A stretch of 30,620 nt of DNA from UBA6912 sp041611095. Lineage in GTDB: Bacteria > Actinomycetota > Acidimicrobiia > Spongiisociales > UBA5794. Positions 1 to 7,154 of the stretch are shown here, piece by piece. The stretch's first letter is position 1. The number at the start of each line of letters is the position of its first letter. The stretch covers positions 1 to 30,620 of the forward strand of contig JBFINP010000034.1 in NCBI GenBank assembly GCA_041611095.1, read 5' to 3'. Under the pieces are notes generated by a model that saw only the letters and a program-made list of their open reading frames with translations, had not been told where the DNA came from and ran no database searches. A program made the translations under genes and the position numbers.

Positions 1-44
1 CCCCCCCCCCCCCCCCCCCCGGCGGTTTTTTCGTCGCAAAGGAC
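1..44. other. contig-edge sequence with 20-C run
   Basis: The first 20 bases are an unbroken run of C, followed by GGCGG and a TTTTTT tract at 25-30. A pure C run is the reverse complement of poly-G, which two-colour sequencing produces when signal is lost, so it is probably an assembly-edge artefact. GGCGG followed by six T could be the 3' half of an intrinsic terminator for a plus-strand gene lying off the left edge. Confidence 0.6.
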
Positions 45-1289
45 TCAGATCGAGTCGAGGCCGGCTCGCAAGCCGGCCGCCAGCTCGTCGAGTTGATCGG
101 TGCTGATGATGAGGGGTGGCGAGACCTGGAGGGCGCCACCACCGATGGGCCGCGTGATCACGCCTGCGGCCCGGGAGCCGCTAGCGGCCCGGGAGGGAGC
201 CTCGGGATCCGCGGCCAGAACCGAGTCGGCGAGTTGCACCGCCGCCAGCGCTCCCACACCACCGCGGACGTGACCTACGGCAGGGTGATCGCCTAGCGGA
301 GCCAACGTCTCCATGATCTCCGTCTCGAGCTCGAGCGCTCGTGCCAGGAGTCCCTCTCGCTCGATGACGGCGAGGTTCATCTGGGCGGCGACGCAGGCGA
401 CCGGATGCCCCGAATACGTGTAGCCGTGGCGCCACATCGCCCCCTCGCCGGACCAGAAGGGCTCGGCCACTCGCGGGCTCGCCACGACGCCGCCCAATGG
501 TGCGTAACCGGAGGTGACGCCCTTGGCGAAGATCACGAGGTCGGGCTCGAGGCTGAAGCGCGTCGAGGCAAACCAATCACCTACGCGGCCGAAGCCGGTC
601 ACTACCTCATCCGCGATGAAGAGCGCACCCGCCTCGTCCACGGCGCGGCGGGCGTGCTTCAGGTAGCCGTCGGGTGCGGGGCGAACGCCACCGGCCCCGA
701 TCACGGGTTCGCAAAAGAGGCCGGCGACCCGATCCGGGCCGACGTCTTCGATGGTGCTGCGTAGATCGTCCACCGAGTCGTAGTCCACCCGGACGACGTC
801 CTGGATCATGGGTCCGTGGCCTTCGAGGTTCGCTGCGATGCCGGCGAGGCTGGTTCCGTACCCATGCATGCCGTGATAGGCCCAATCCCGGATGATGAAC
901 ACGGTTCGCTCCGGCTGGCCCGTCTCGGCGAAGTAGCGGCGGGTCAGCTTGGCGGCCGTGTCCACGGAATCGGATCCGCCGGAGGTGAAGAACACCTTGC
1001 TCCCCGGCACCGGGGCGAGACCGGCGATCCGGTCGGCGAGCTGAAGGGCTGCCGGGTTGGCGTAGTCGCCGAAGGTGTGGAACGCGGCCAGGTGGGCCGA
1101 TTGCCGGGCCATGGCTTCGCCGATCTCTGTGCGGCCGTAGCCGATGTTGGCGTACCAGAGGCTGGCGGTGCCGTCGAGGTACCGGTTGCCGTCGACGTCG
1201 TAGACGTACACGCCCTCGCCGCGCTCGATCACCATCTCATTGCCGGCGACGACGGCCATGTTCGCAAATGGGTGCCAGAAGGAGCTCAT
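45..1289 (-). CDS. PLP-dependent class III aminotransferase (omega-transaminase type)
   Basis: 414-residue cytoplasmic enzyme expected to move an amino group between an amine or omega-amino acid and a keto acid such as pyruvate. The class III signature is complete: SGGSDS near residues 103-108 binds cofactor phosphate, ADEVVTGFGR places the ring-binding Asp at 227, and FAKGVTSGYAPLGG places the Schiff-base Lys at 256. The N-terminus (FWHPFANM) and the FHTFGDYANPAA stretch resemble beta-alanine:pyruvate-type transaminases. Full length for the family. The ATG at 1289 has GGAG-like bases nearby only weakly. It lies 48 nt downstream of the YceI-like gene on the same strand and may be cotranscribed with it. 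Substrate cannot be read from sequence; a 4-aminobutyrate or diamine aminotransferase is an alternative. Confidence 0.9.
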   Translation of the reverse strand: MSSFWHPFANMAVVAGNEMVIERGEGVYVYDVDGNRYLDGTASLWYANIGYGRTEIGEAMARQSAHLAAFHTFGDYANPAALQLADRIAGLAPVPGSKVFFTSGGSDSVDTAAKLTRRYFAETGQPERTVFIIRDWAYHGMHGYGTSLAGIAANLEGHGPMIQDVVRVDYDSVDDLRSTIEDVGPDRVAGLFCEPVIGAGGVRPAPDGYLKHARRAVDEAGALFIADEVVTGFGRVGDWFASTRFSLEPDLVIFAKGVTSGYAPLGGVVASPRVAEPFWSGEGAMWRHGYTYSGHPVACVAAQMNLAVIEREGLLARALELETEIMETLAPLGDHPAVGHVRGGVGALAAVQLADSVLAADPEAPSRAASGSRAAGVITRPIGGGALQVSPPLIISTDQLDELAAGLRAGLDSI

Positions 1290-1337
1290 GGCGGGAATGG
1301 TAGGAACGCAGGCGGGAGCGTTACGAGTCGATCTGCG

Positions 1338-2084
1338 TCAGGCCGGCACGAACGCCAGCTGCAGCTCGATCGTGCCCATCTCGGCGATCGACAGCACCGA
1401 GAAGCCGGTTGGAGGGACGATCTCGAAATCGGTTACGACGATGTCCACAGAGCCCACGACGACGATCGTCTCCTCGTCGACCAACCGTCCTTCGATCGGG
1501 ATCTCCACAGTGTGCGTCACGCCGTGCAGCGTGAGGTCGCCGGTGGCGGTCGCGTTGATCGTTTCGCCGACGGCCGGCGTCGTTCCGAGTTCGATCGGCG
1601 TCGTGAGGGTGAACGTAGCGGTCGGGAAGGTCGCGGTCTCCAGGCCACGATCGCGCAGCGCCCCGTCCCGCCGGCTCTGGTCACTCTGGAGCGTCGTCAT
1701 GTCGACCTCGACGTCGACTGCGTCGATCGACATGCCGTTGAGGCTCAGCGTGCCCGTCACGTCCGAGGTGCGTCCCACGGCCTCGGCCGTACCGAAGTTC
1801 GCCAGCTCCTCTTGGATGCGGTACCCGGCGAACGAGGCCGCGGGGTCCACGCTCCACACACCTTCGAGACCGGCCGCGGCGGCCGCCACGGTGGTGAGCG
1901 TCGGCTCGGTCGGGACGGCTGCCACGGTCGTCTCCGTCGCCGACGTCGTCTCGGTGACCTCGGTCACGGCATCCTCGAGGCTGACCGGTGGCGGCGCATC
2001 GCTGCGGATGAAGAATGCCCAGAAAGCTATTCCTCCAGCAAGGATGACGAGGGCGATGGCGGCCAGGATCGTACGGCGGTTCAT
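1338..2084 (-). CDS. YceI-like domain protein with N-terminal membrane anchor
   Basis: 248 residues from the ATG at 2084, chosen over an upstream in-frame start because GGAAG sits 6 nt before it and a membrane segment follows at once (residues 6-25). Next comes a Thr/Ala/Glu-rich linker (about 30-70), then a beta-rich domain (about 75-248). The pattern of that domain (WSVDPAASFAGYRI, later ATFTLTTP and LTLHGVTHTVEIPI) is that of YceI lipocalin-like proteins, which bind long isoprenoids or other amphiphiles outside the membrane. The domain is probably on the outer face, tethered by the anchor. It lies between the AhpD-like selenoprotein and an aminotransferase on the same strand. The ligand is unknown. 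Confidence 0.85.
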   Translation of the reverse strand: MNRRTILAAIALVILAGGIAFWAFFIRSDAPPPVSLEDAVTEVTETTSATETTVAAVPTEPTLTTVAAAAAGLEGVWSVDPAASFAGYRIQEELANFGTAEAVGRTSDVTGTLSLNGMSIDAVDVEVDMTTLQSDQSRRDGALRDRGLETATFPTATFTLTTPIELGTTPAVGETINATATGDLTLHGVTHTVEIPIEGRLVDEETIVVVGSVDIVVTDFEIVPPTGFSVLSIAEMGTIELQLAFVPA

Positions 2085-2196
2085 GTGTGTCTTCCGTTTC
2101 GGGAAGGGCGCAGTGTGGTGTGCCCCCGGTTCTTTCGTTATCACGAGCCGCGGCGCGTTCGCGGTTCGCGATGGGCCGAGCCGACTCACACCGAGC

Positions 2197-3171
2197 TCAG
2201 CCGTGACGTGGCTCCCGGATTCCGGCGAGCTCCCTCACCTCGGCCGTACTGGCGAGGCGGCCCCGTCCCACCCTGATGCCGGTGGCGTCTCCGACACGGT
2301 TCATCATCTCGAAGGTGGCGATGACTGCCGCCGCATCGACGAACGCATCCCAGCCCAGCTCGGCGACGGCCTCGCCTCGCGCCTCGTCGAGCTGTCCTTC
2401 CTCGCCGGCCACGGCGGCGTCGGCGAGACGGACGAGCGCTCGTCCCCCGGGCACGAGCGGGTCACGTCGCGGATCGGTCACGGCGGCGAGATCGACCGGG
2501 GTTTCGGTGGCGATACAGCTCTCCCGGAGCATGCTGACATGGGCCACCAGTCAGTAGAAGCAGTCGTTGAGCTCCGAGACCCGCGAAGCGACGAGCTCGA
2601 TTTGCGGCCTCGTCAGAACGTGCGGGCTGCCCGGCTCGCGCATCTGGGAGGGCGAGAGGTAGAGGCGATTGTGCAGCAGCTTCATACCGGCGAACGCTTC
2701 AGGCACCAGCGAGAGCGCCCACCAGATGCCTCCGATGTGCGTCATGGGCACGAACCCCTTGGCGGGCCGGGCGTTCTCGTCGACGACGCCGGTCGGATCC
2801 CCGTCGCTCGGCTCTGGTAGGGGGCGCGGGGGTGCGCCGATCGTGGCCTCGAAGGCGTCGACGGCGGCGACACGGCTGACGACGCCCACCAGCTCGACGT
2901 AGCCCACAACGGGGAGTCCGGACGTCACGATGCGGCTCACCCAGGCCTCGTCGATCCCGGCCGGATCTGTCGCCACACGACGGGCCGCCTCGACGACGGG
3001 CTCCGGCAGAGGTGCGTTGCCGGTCCCGGTGACGGCCCGGGTGGCGCGAGCTACTGCGGCGATGGCGACGCGGTCGTGGCCCGTGTAGACGGCGCCGGGG
3101 TACCGCAGGGTGTCCCATGTGCGATCGAGGGCATCGACGATGTCCGCGCGGATGTCGCGCCGGTGGTGCAT
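2197..3171 (-). CDS. AhpD/carboxymuconolactone decarboxylase-family selenoprotein (TGA 2551-2553 read as Sec)
   Basis: The frame runs through one TGA at 2551-2553 and continues for 117 codons of clearly homologous sequence, giving 324 residues. Around the TGA it reads ELNDCFY-U-LVAH. With U at 207, the residues E192, C204, U207 and H211 have exactly the spacing of AhpD Glu118, Cys130, Cys133 and His137, so the TGA replaces the resolving Cys of the CxxC centre. The C-terminal part (AVIATFEMMNRVGDATGI) is typical of CMD-family peroxidases. An N-terminal half (about 10-115) looks like a second, degenerate CMD-type domain with no Cys pair. The likely role is a peroxidase or thiol-disulfide oxidoreductase. 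Start: the ATG at 3171 has a TATGCT box 28-33 nt upstream; an in-frame TTG at 3255 is the alternative. Sec is inference: a nonsense mutation is possible but would have to hit precisely this codon. No selA, selB, selC or selD gene is in the window. Confidence 0.85.
2506..2548 (-). promoter_or_regulatory. SECIS-like hairpin downstream of the in-frame TGA
   Basis: On the minus strand, starting 5 nt after the TGA's first base, GGTGGC pairs with GCCACC (2543-2548 with 2506-2511, six perfect pairs). Inside it CAGC pairs with GCTG (2533-2536 with 2516-2519), and then CTC pairs with GAG around a CGG apical loop at 2524-2526. The loop is about 28 nt from the TGA and has a G in its first two positions, which is what is expected of bacterial SECIS elements bound by SelB. 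Folding was done by eye. Confidence 0.6.
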
Positions 3172-3259
3172 CGGGCTGTGTCTGGCCGCCACACGGGGAG
3201 CATAGGCCCCGGCGCTTCTGCCCGGATTCCGGATTCCCGGCTTCCCTGCGGGCAACCGG

Positions 3260-3280
3260 CCATGGTCTGCGCGACCATGG
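3260..3280. promoter_or_regulatory. 8-bp perfect inverted repeat, putative operator
   Basis: CCATGGTC (3260-3267), a 5-nt spacer, then GACCATGG (3273-3280). It lies in the divergent region between the AhpD-like selenoprotein and the ECF sigma gene, just upstream of the sigma gene's -35 element. This is a plausible dimeric-regulator site; no regulator is identified. Confidence 0.4.
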
Positions 3281-3293
3281 TGGCGATGTGGGT

Positions 3294-3319
3294 GGAACGG
3301 ATGCGGGCTGAGCTGCGTC
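3294..3319 (+). promoter_or_regulatory. ECF-type promoter of the sigma factor gene
   Basis: GGAAC at 3294-3298, 17 nt, then CGTC at 3316-3319. This is the classical ECF -35/-10 pair with canonical spacing. The transcript would start near 3326, so the sigma gene probably controls itself. Confidence 0.65.
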
Positions 3320-3332
3320 CAACCGGGGTGAA

Positions 3333-3872
3333 ATGGGAGTTGGGACGTTGACGTCGACGAACGAGCCCGAACTCCTCGAGAGGGCGCGCCGCGGCGACCA
3401 CCGGGCGTTCGCGGATTTGCTGCGCCTCCACGACTCGGGGATGCGCGCGCTTGCGTACCGCCTCCTCGGGAACGTCACGTTGATGGACGACGCACTGCAG
3501 GAGGCATATGTGAAGGCGTATCGGGCGCTGCCCAGGTTCCGTGGGGAGTCCTCCGTCGGAACATGGCTGTACCGGATCGCTCATAACGCATGCATCGACC
3601 TGATGCGGAGACAGCGGGAGGCGGAGCCGCTCCCCGACGGCGAGCCCGACGTGGTGCCCGCGCTCGATGCGCGGGTTGCCACGCGGCTCGACGTCGACCA
3701 GGCACTCTCCGGTCTCTCGGTCGACCATCGGTCTGTCCTGGTCCTCGTCGATGCGCTCGGCTTCGACTACCGGGATGCAGCCGAGGTGCTCAACGTGCCC
3801 GTGGGCACGATCCGGTCGCGGCTGGCACGAGCGCGCGGTGCGATGCGACGCCGACTTGGCGAAGGTGAGTGA
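3333..3872 (+). CDS. ECF-family RNA polymerase sigma factor
   Basis: 179 residues. Region 2 lies in the N-terminal half (ALAYRLLGNVTLMDDALQEAYVKAYRALPRF, then GTWLYRIAHNACIDLMRR). Region 4 lies in the C-terminal part (LSVDHRSVLVLVDALGFDYRDAAEVLNVPVGTIRSRLARARGAMRR), a helix-turn-helix that reads the -35. There is no region 1.1 or 3, as usual for ECF sigmas. The ATG at 3333 leaves a leader of only a few bases from the predicted promoter. A TTG at 3348, with GGGAG 8 nt before it, would give a more typical N-terminus (MTSTNEPELLERARRGD) and may be the true start. One nucleotide separates its stop from the next gene, so the two are almost certainly cotranscribed and translationally coupled. Confidence 0.92.
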   Translation: MGVGTLTSTNEPELLERARRGDHRAFADLLRLHDSGMRALAYRLLGNVTLMDDALQEAYVKAYRALPRFRGESSVGTWLYRIAHNACIDLMRRQREAEPLPDGEPDVVPALDARVATRLDVDQALSGLSVDHRSVLVLVDALGFDYRDAAEVLNVPVGTIRSRLARARGAMRRRLGEGE

Positions 3873-3873
3873 G

Positions 3874-5322
3874 ATGCGAAGGCGAGACAGAGCAATCCGT
3901 CGACGCTTGAGAGAGCTACCCGTTCCCGACCACGCACCCGGGTTCTGGGCCGGTGTCGAGCGCGGCCTCGAGCAGGCGGACCAGGACGAGAGCTTGGGCG
4001 ACCTCTCGACCGTGGTGCCTCTAGAGCGGAGCAATTCGTACGCGGGGTTCGCACCATGGATGGCCGCGGTTGCGGGCGCCGCCGTCGTGCTGGCCTTCGG
4101 AGCGATCACGGCGCTCGTGTTCCGTAGTGGTGGAGGCGACGAGCTGGCGACGTCGGAGACCGTGGTGGTCACGCCAGGCGTCCCTGCGACCATGGCCGGC
4201 TCGACTACCACGACCTCGGTGCGCGTGGCCGACGTCATCGCCCCCTCGCCGTGGTCCGATGCAGCCCTGAGCCGGAGCGACGTGCCGCCGGCGCTGCTAC
4301 TCGCCTGGGATGAGGCCGAGAACAAGGAGTGGTGCAGTGCGCTCGCTCCGGAGGCGCTGGGCGAGGTTGCGGCGGACGCCGAGGTACGGAGGGCCCGTTT
4401 CGACGGCGGCTGGGGCGTGGCCTGGGATCTGCCCGACGGACCCGGCCAGACGGCCGCCGGCGAGGACTGTCCCGACTGCGGCCGGTCCGCGTTCGGTGTT
4501 GCGGGCACGTCCGCCGTGCAGAACCCCGGCACCGGCCGTGATCAACCCAACACCATTGCCTGGTCCGATGGGAGCTTCGCCGGATACGGAGCCGATCGCA
4601 CCGCTGCCGAGAGCACTCGTCGCGTGGCCGATGTCGTCGTCGCGGGGCAGGGATGCGTGTACGAGGTGTGGTCGAATCTCGGCGATGCGCACCTCGTTGA
4701 GGTGTTGCAGGGGCTGCGGCTCGTGCAGGGCATGAAGGCGGCGCCCGTGGAGCTTCGACGGCCCGGCGATGCCCCGATGGTCGACGAGCGAGGCGCTCCG
4801 CCGTGGGCCGGCACCGTGATAGACCGCGCCGAAGTGAGCGATCTCGTCCTGGGGCAGTGGGAGGAGCTCGGTGTCGACTCCTCGCTCGTGTTTCAGGATC
4901 CGGGCGTCGAGCTGGAGGGTGCAGAGCTCCGGACGTGGGATCGAGGTGTCGCGTGGGACGCCGCCGGAGGCGAGGGCCACGACGCGGACAATCGCCCCTG
5001 TGCCGACTGCGGCCGCGGCGCGGTGGGCCTCGGCTGGCAGCCGGCGGCGCCGGAGGCGACTGAAGACGGTGTGTCCCTTCCGTACCGGATCACGTGGTCC
5101 GACGGGAGCTACGCCGAGTATGGAGGGCGTCTTTCGCACCCGGCCCTGCCTCGCGATCGGGTCGTCTACGTCGACCCGGAGACGGGGGCCGAGACGGCCG
5201 ATGCCTTGCAGGCGATCGTTCACGTGGCCGGGATGAACCACGACATCATCGTGTGGACGCACCTCGGGGAGGAACATCTGCTCACGCTCATCGACCGCCT
5301 GCGGATGGTCTCCTCGGGTTGA
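3874..5322 (+). CDS. single-pass membrane protein paired with the ECF sigma, with two tandem CxxCGR domains; candidate anti-sigma/sensor
   Basis: 482 residues from the ATG at 3874. The cytoplasmic part (1-57) is basic and starts with RLRELPVPDHAPGFWAGVERGL. A single membrane helix spans about 58-84, followed by a Thr-rich linker. The outside part has two copies of one domain: about 135-287, with CPDCGR at 199-204, and about 320-480, with CADCGR at 376-381. Each copy is followed by a conserved W-S-D-G-S-[FY]-A-x-Y-G block and a C-terminal NLGDAHL or HLGEEHL helix. Position next to an ECF sigma and this topology suggest an anti-sigma factor, but the zinc-binding HxxxCxxC anti-sigma motif is absent from the cytoplasmic part. 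The external Cys pairs could sense redox state or bind metal; this is inference. I do not recognise the repeated domain. Confidence 0.8.
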   Translation: MRRRDRAIRRRLRELPVPDHAPGFWAGVERGLEQADQDESLGDLSTVVPLERSNSYAGFAPWMAAVAGAAVVLAFGAITALVFRSGGGDELATSETVVVTPGVPATMAGSTTTTSVRVADVIAPSPWSDAALSRSDVPPALLLAWDEAENKEWCSALAPEALGEVAADAEVRRARFDGGWGVAWDLPDGPGQTAAGEDCPDCGRSAFGVAGTSAVQNPGTGRDQPNTIAWSDGSFAGYGADRTAAESTRRVADVVVAGQGCVYEVWSNLGDAHLVEVLQGLRLVQGMKAAPVELRRPGDAPMVDERGAPPWAGTVIDRAEVSDLVLGQWEELGVDSSLVFQDPGVELEGAELRTWDRGVAWDAAGGEGHDADNRPCADCGRGAVGLGWQPAAPEATEDGVSLPYRITWSDGSYAEYGGRLSHPALPRDRVVYVDPETGAETADALQAIVHVAGMNHDIIVWTHLGEEHLLTLIDRLRMVSSG

Positions 5323-5329
5323 TGGCGGC

Positions 5330-5611
5330 TCAGGAGCAGTCCGGCTCTATGTCGGGCATCTCCGCAGTCGAATCGAAGGCCGTGGGTCGTTCCCCGATGT
5401 CGTAGAGCACCACGGGGACGCCGGCCACATCGGCCGGCAGCGCCGCCCGCAGTTCGGCGGTGATCCCGGAGCACAGCACGAGCACCGCCGGATCGCCCGC
5501 TTCGGTCTCACCCCGGCCGACGCCCTCGACCCCGGGCACGTCGAGCAGCGCTCCGGCGGCCGCCACGGCCGCCGCGACGGCCTCGTCGCTCGAGTCGGGG
5601 CGCTCGTTCAC
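5330..5611 (-). CDS. small protein resembling the N-terminal domain of the adjacent protease
   Basis: 93 residues from a GTG at 5611 that overlaps the protease stop as GTGA, so translation is coupled. There is no signal peptide or membrane segment. The pattern VPGVEGVGRGETEAGDPAV, later ALPADVAGVPVVLYDIGE, parallels the protease's own N-terminal domain (NVVGVGLGTKVSDG, later VPRTVNRRKTDVVPVGTI): a V-x-G-V-G-x-G turn, a hydrophobic strand, then a P-V-V-x-V-G strand. It may be a stand-alone propeptide-like domain that helps folding of, or inhibits, the protease. The family is not named; function is inference. It ends 7 nt from the convergent sigma-operon stop, with no terminator visible between them. 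Confidence 0.75.
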   Translation of the reverse strand: MNERPDSSDEAVAAAVAAAGALLDVPGVEGVGRGETEAGDPAVLVLCSGITAELRAALPADVAGVPVVLYDIGERPTAFDSTAEMPDIEPDCS

Positions 5612-6594
5612 TTCTCGGTGAGCCTGACGCCCAGCATCGCCTGCACGAAGCCGATGTTGTTCACGATGGTCACCTGCGAGGAGCCCGCGAACAGCAGCCC
5701 GACCGCGTTCTCGTCGGTGTCGAGCACCAAGCTGCCAGAGTCGCCTCCGGCGCTCATGTTCGTCGTGATGAACTGGTTGCAGAACTTGGCGAGCCGGCCT
5801 CCGCCGTAGTTGACGTTGACCGTAGCGTTCACCGAGATCACGCGACCCGTGGTGAAGCTGGTCGTGCGGCCCGTCTTCTGGACGATGTCGTCGATCGCAA
5901 CCGGGACGTAGCGCTGGTTCACGTAACCCTGGTAGTAGATCTCCCTCGTGAAGTCGTGGAAGTCGACTTCCGCCAGGGCTCCATCGACGACATTGCACGA
6001 CCCGTCGAACTTGATCGGCACGTAACGGGCCAGCCGTCCGATCGTGTCGGTGGCGGTGCCGCCGTCGAAGGGGCCGGGCTGATAGATCGGATCGCCGATG
6101 TTGGCGGCGTTCGACGCCGCAAGCACGTGGTTGTTCGACAGGATGTAGTAGCGGCGAGGGATGCCCGGCATCACCGATGCGTCGTAGCAACCGGCACCGG
6201 CGGTTCCCGCAGTGATGGCTGGATGCCCGACGCTGTCACCACCCATGGCGGGCCGGCGACGACCCTTGAGGGCTTGCGCACCCACCTCGACCTCGAGGCC
6301 ATGACCCCCGCCCGCAAAGATCGTTCCTACGGGCACGACGTCGGTCTTCCGCCGGTTCACAGTGCGAGGGACGCGGTCCTTGGTCGGAAGGAGTGCGGTG
6401 TCGACCTTGTACTCGACGAAGACCTGGATGCACTTCTCACCCGTGTCGACACCGTCGGACACCTTCGTACCCAGCCCGACGCCTACGACGTTTTCGAGGT
6501 CGAGCAGGTCGTCTTCGCGCTCTTCCTTTGTCTCGTAGAGCCCCTCGGCGAACTCGGGGGCGAGCTCGTCGGGTCCGATGTCGTATGTGTCCAT
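5608..6594 (-). CDS. trypsin-like (chymotrypsin-fold) serine protease with N-terminal domain
   Basis: 328 residues. Catalytic His is in ILSNNHVLA, Asp is likely in VVDGALAEVDF, and Ser is in MSAGGDSGSLV, the order and motif style of S1-type proteases. The first 110 residues form a separate domain (ENVVGVGLGTKVSDG through DVVPVGTI) of the kind found before the protease domain in bacterial homologues. There is no clear signal peptide, so it may act inside the cell or leave by an unusual route. The ATG at 6594 has GAGGAGG upstream. The stop overlaps the start of the small protein 5330-5611 by 4 nt. Transcription is divergent from the thioesterase gene, with a 13-nt palindrome between them. Substrate is unknown. 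Confidence 0.85.
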   Translation of the reverse strand: MDTYDIGPDELAPEFAEGLYETKEEREDDLLDLENVVGVGLGTKVSDGVDTGEKCIQVFVEYKVDTALLPTKDRVPRTVNRRKTDVVPVGTIFAGGGHGLEVEVGAQALKGRRRPAMGGDSVGHPAITAGTAGAGCYDASVMPGIPRRYYILSNNHVLAASNAANIGDPIYQPGPFDGGTATDTIGRLARYVPIKFDGSCNVVDGALAEVDFHDFTREIYYQGYVNQRYVPVAIDDIVQKTGRTTSFTTGRVISVNATVNVNYGGGRLAKFCNQFITTNMSAGGDSGSLVLDTDENAVGLLFAGSSQVTIVNNIGFVQAMLGVRLTEK

Positions 6595-6675
6595 GCCCGG
6601 TCCTCCTCTGCGTGGCGGGGAGCGACCCGGATCCGCATCGCCCCGGCCGTCACCCTCCTACACGGAGCGCAACGG

Positions 6676-6688
6676 TCTCTTAAAGAGA
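6676..6688. promoter_or_regulatory. 13-nt palindrome between divergent genes
   Basis: TCTCTT-A-AAGAGA is a perfect inverted repeat in the 140-nt region between the protease (minus) and thioesterase (plus) starts. It is AT-rich against a GC-rich background and could be an operator shared by both promoters. Confidence 0.35.
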
Positions 6689-6734
6689 TACACGAACCGC
6701 GCGACACGTGAGCCCGGCGGTAACGTCGCAGCCC

Positions 6735-7154
6735 ATGGATTGGCCCGTCACGTACCGCCGGAGAGTTCGCTACTCGGACACCGATGCCCAGAGCATCGTG
6801 TTCAACGCCAACTACATGCGGTACTTCGACGACACCGTCACGGACTACTTCGACGCTCTCGGCGTTCCCCCGGCCGATTTCACCGCCTCGGGGCACGACA
6901 TCGTCCTCGCCCATGCCGAGATCGACTTCCTGGCGTCTGCGCGCATCGGTGACGTGATCGTCACCGGCGCCCGGGTGGAGTCGGTGGGCACGACGTCGAT
7001 CCGATTCCGGCTCGAGACCTGGGACGAGGCGACGGAGGCGACGGTGGTCCGCGGGCTCCTCGTCCAGGTCGTGGTCGACGCCGAGACGTTCGAGAAGAAG
7101 CCGGTCCCTCCGTTCTTCGTAGAAGCCATCGAACGCCTCCAAGGCACGCTGTGA
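6735..7154 (+). CDS. acyl-CoA thioesterase of the YbgC/FadM hot-dog family
   Basis: 139 residues from the ATG at 6735. A GTG at 6708 would add nine residues; neither has a clear Shine-Dalgarno sequence. The N-terminus carries the family signature VRYSDTDAQSIVFNANYMRYFDD, in which the Asp of D-T-D-x-x-x-x-V is catalytic and the Tyr/Phe side packs the hot-dog helix. The product would hydrolyse acyl-CoA or aromatic acyl-CoA thioesters in the cytoplasm as a tetramer. The normal Gly after the DTDAQ stretch is replaced by Ser (QSIVF against the usual xGVVY), a minor deviation. There is no obvious operon partner. 7155-7342 has only a weak hairpin. Confidence 0.85.
   Translation: MDWPVTYRRRVRYSDTDAQSIVFNANYMRYFDDTVTDYFDALGVPPADFTASGHDIVLAHAEIDFLASARIGDVIVTGARVESVGTTSIRFRLETWDEATEATVVRGLLVQVVVDAETFEKKPVPPFFVEAIERLQGTL

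Noticed and set aside
2197..2547. Separate 116-residue gene starting at a GTG just after the TGA
   Set aside because: It is in the same frame as the upstream gene, begins mid-motif (VAH of CxxUxxxH), has no ribosome-binding site, and only makes sense as the C-terminal third of the AhpD-like protein.
816..2820. Long plus-strand frames (816-2276 and 1240-2820) opposite the aminotransferase, YceI and selenoprotein genes
   Set aside because: They cross several real minus-strand genes and their intergenic gaps and show no family motif.
2197..3171. Pseudogene with a nonsense mutation
   Set aside because: Only one stop is present, it is TGA, it falls precisely on the redox-active Cys position, no other damage is seen, and a SECIS-like hairpin follows. 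Not excluded, but less likely than Sec.
3667..3873. N-terminal extension of the sigma partner gene into the sigma factor
   Set aside because: The extension is out-of-frame sigma sequence; the ATG at 3874 directly after the sigma stop fits coupling.
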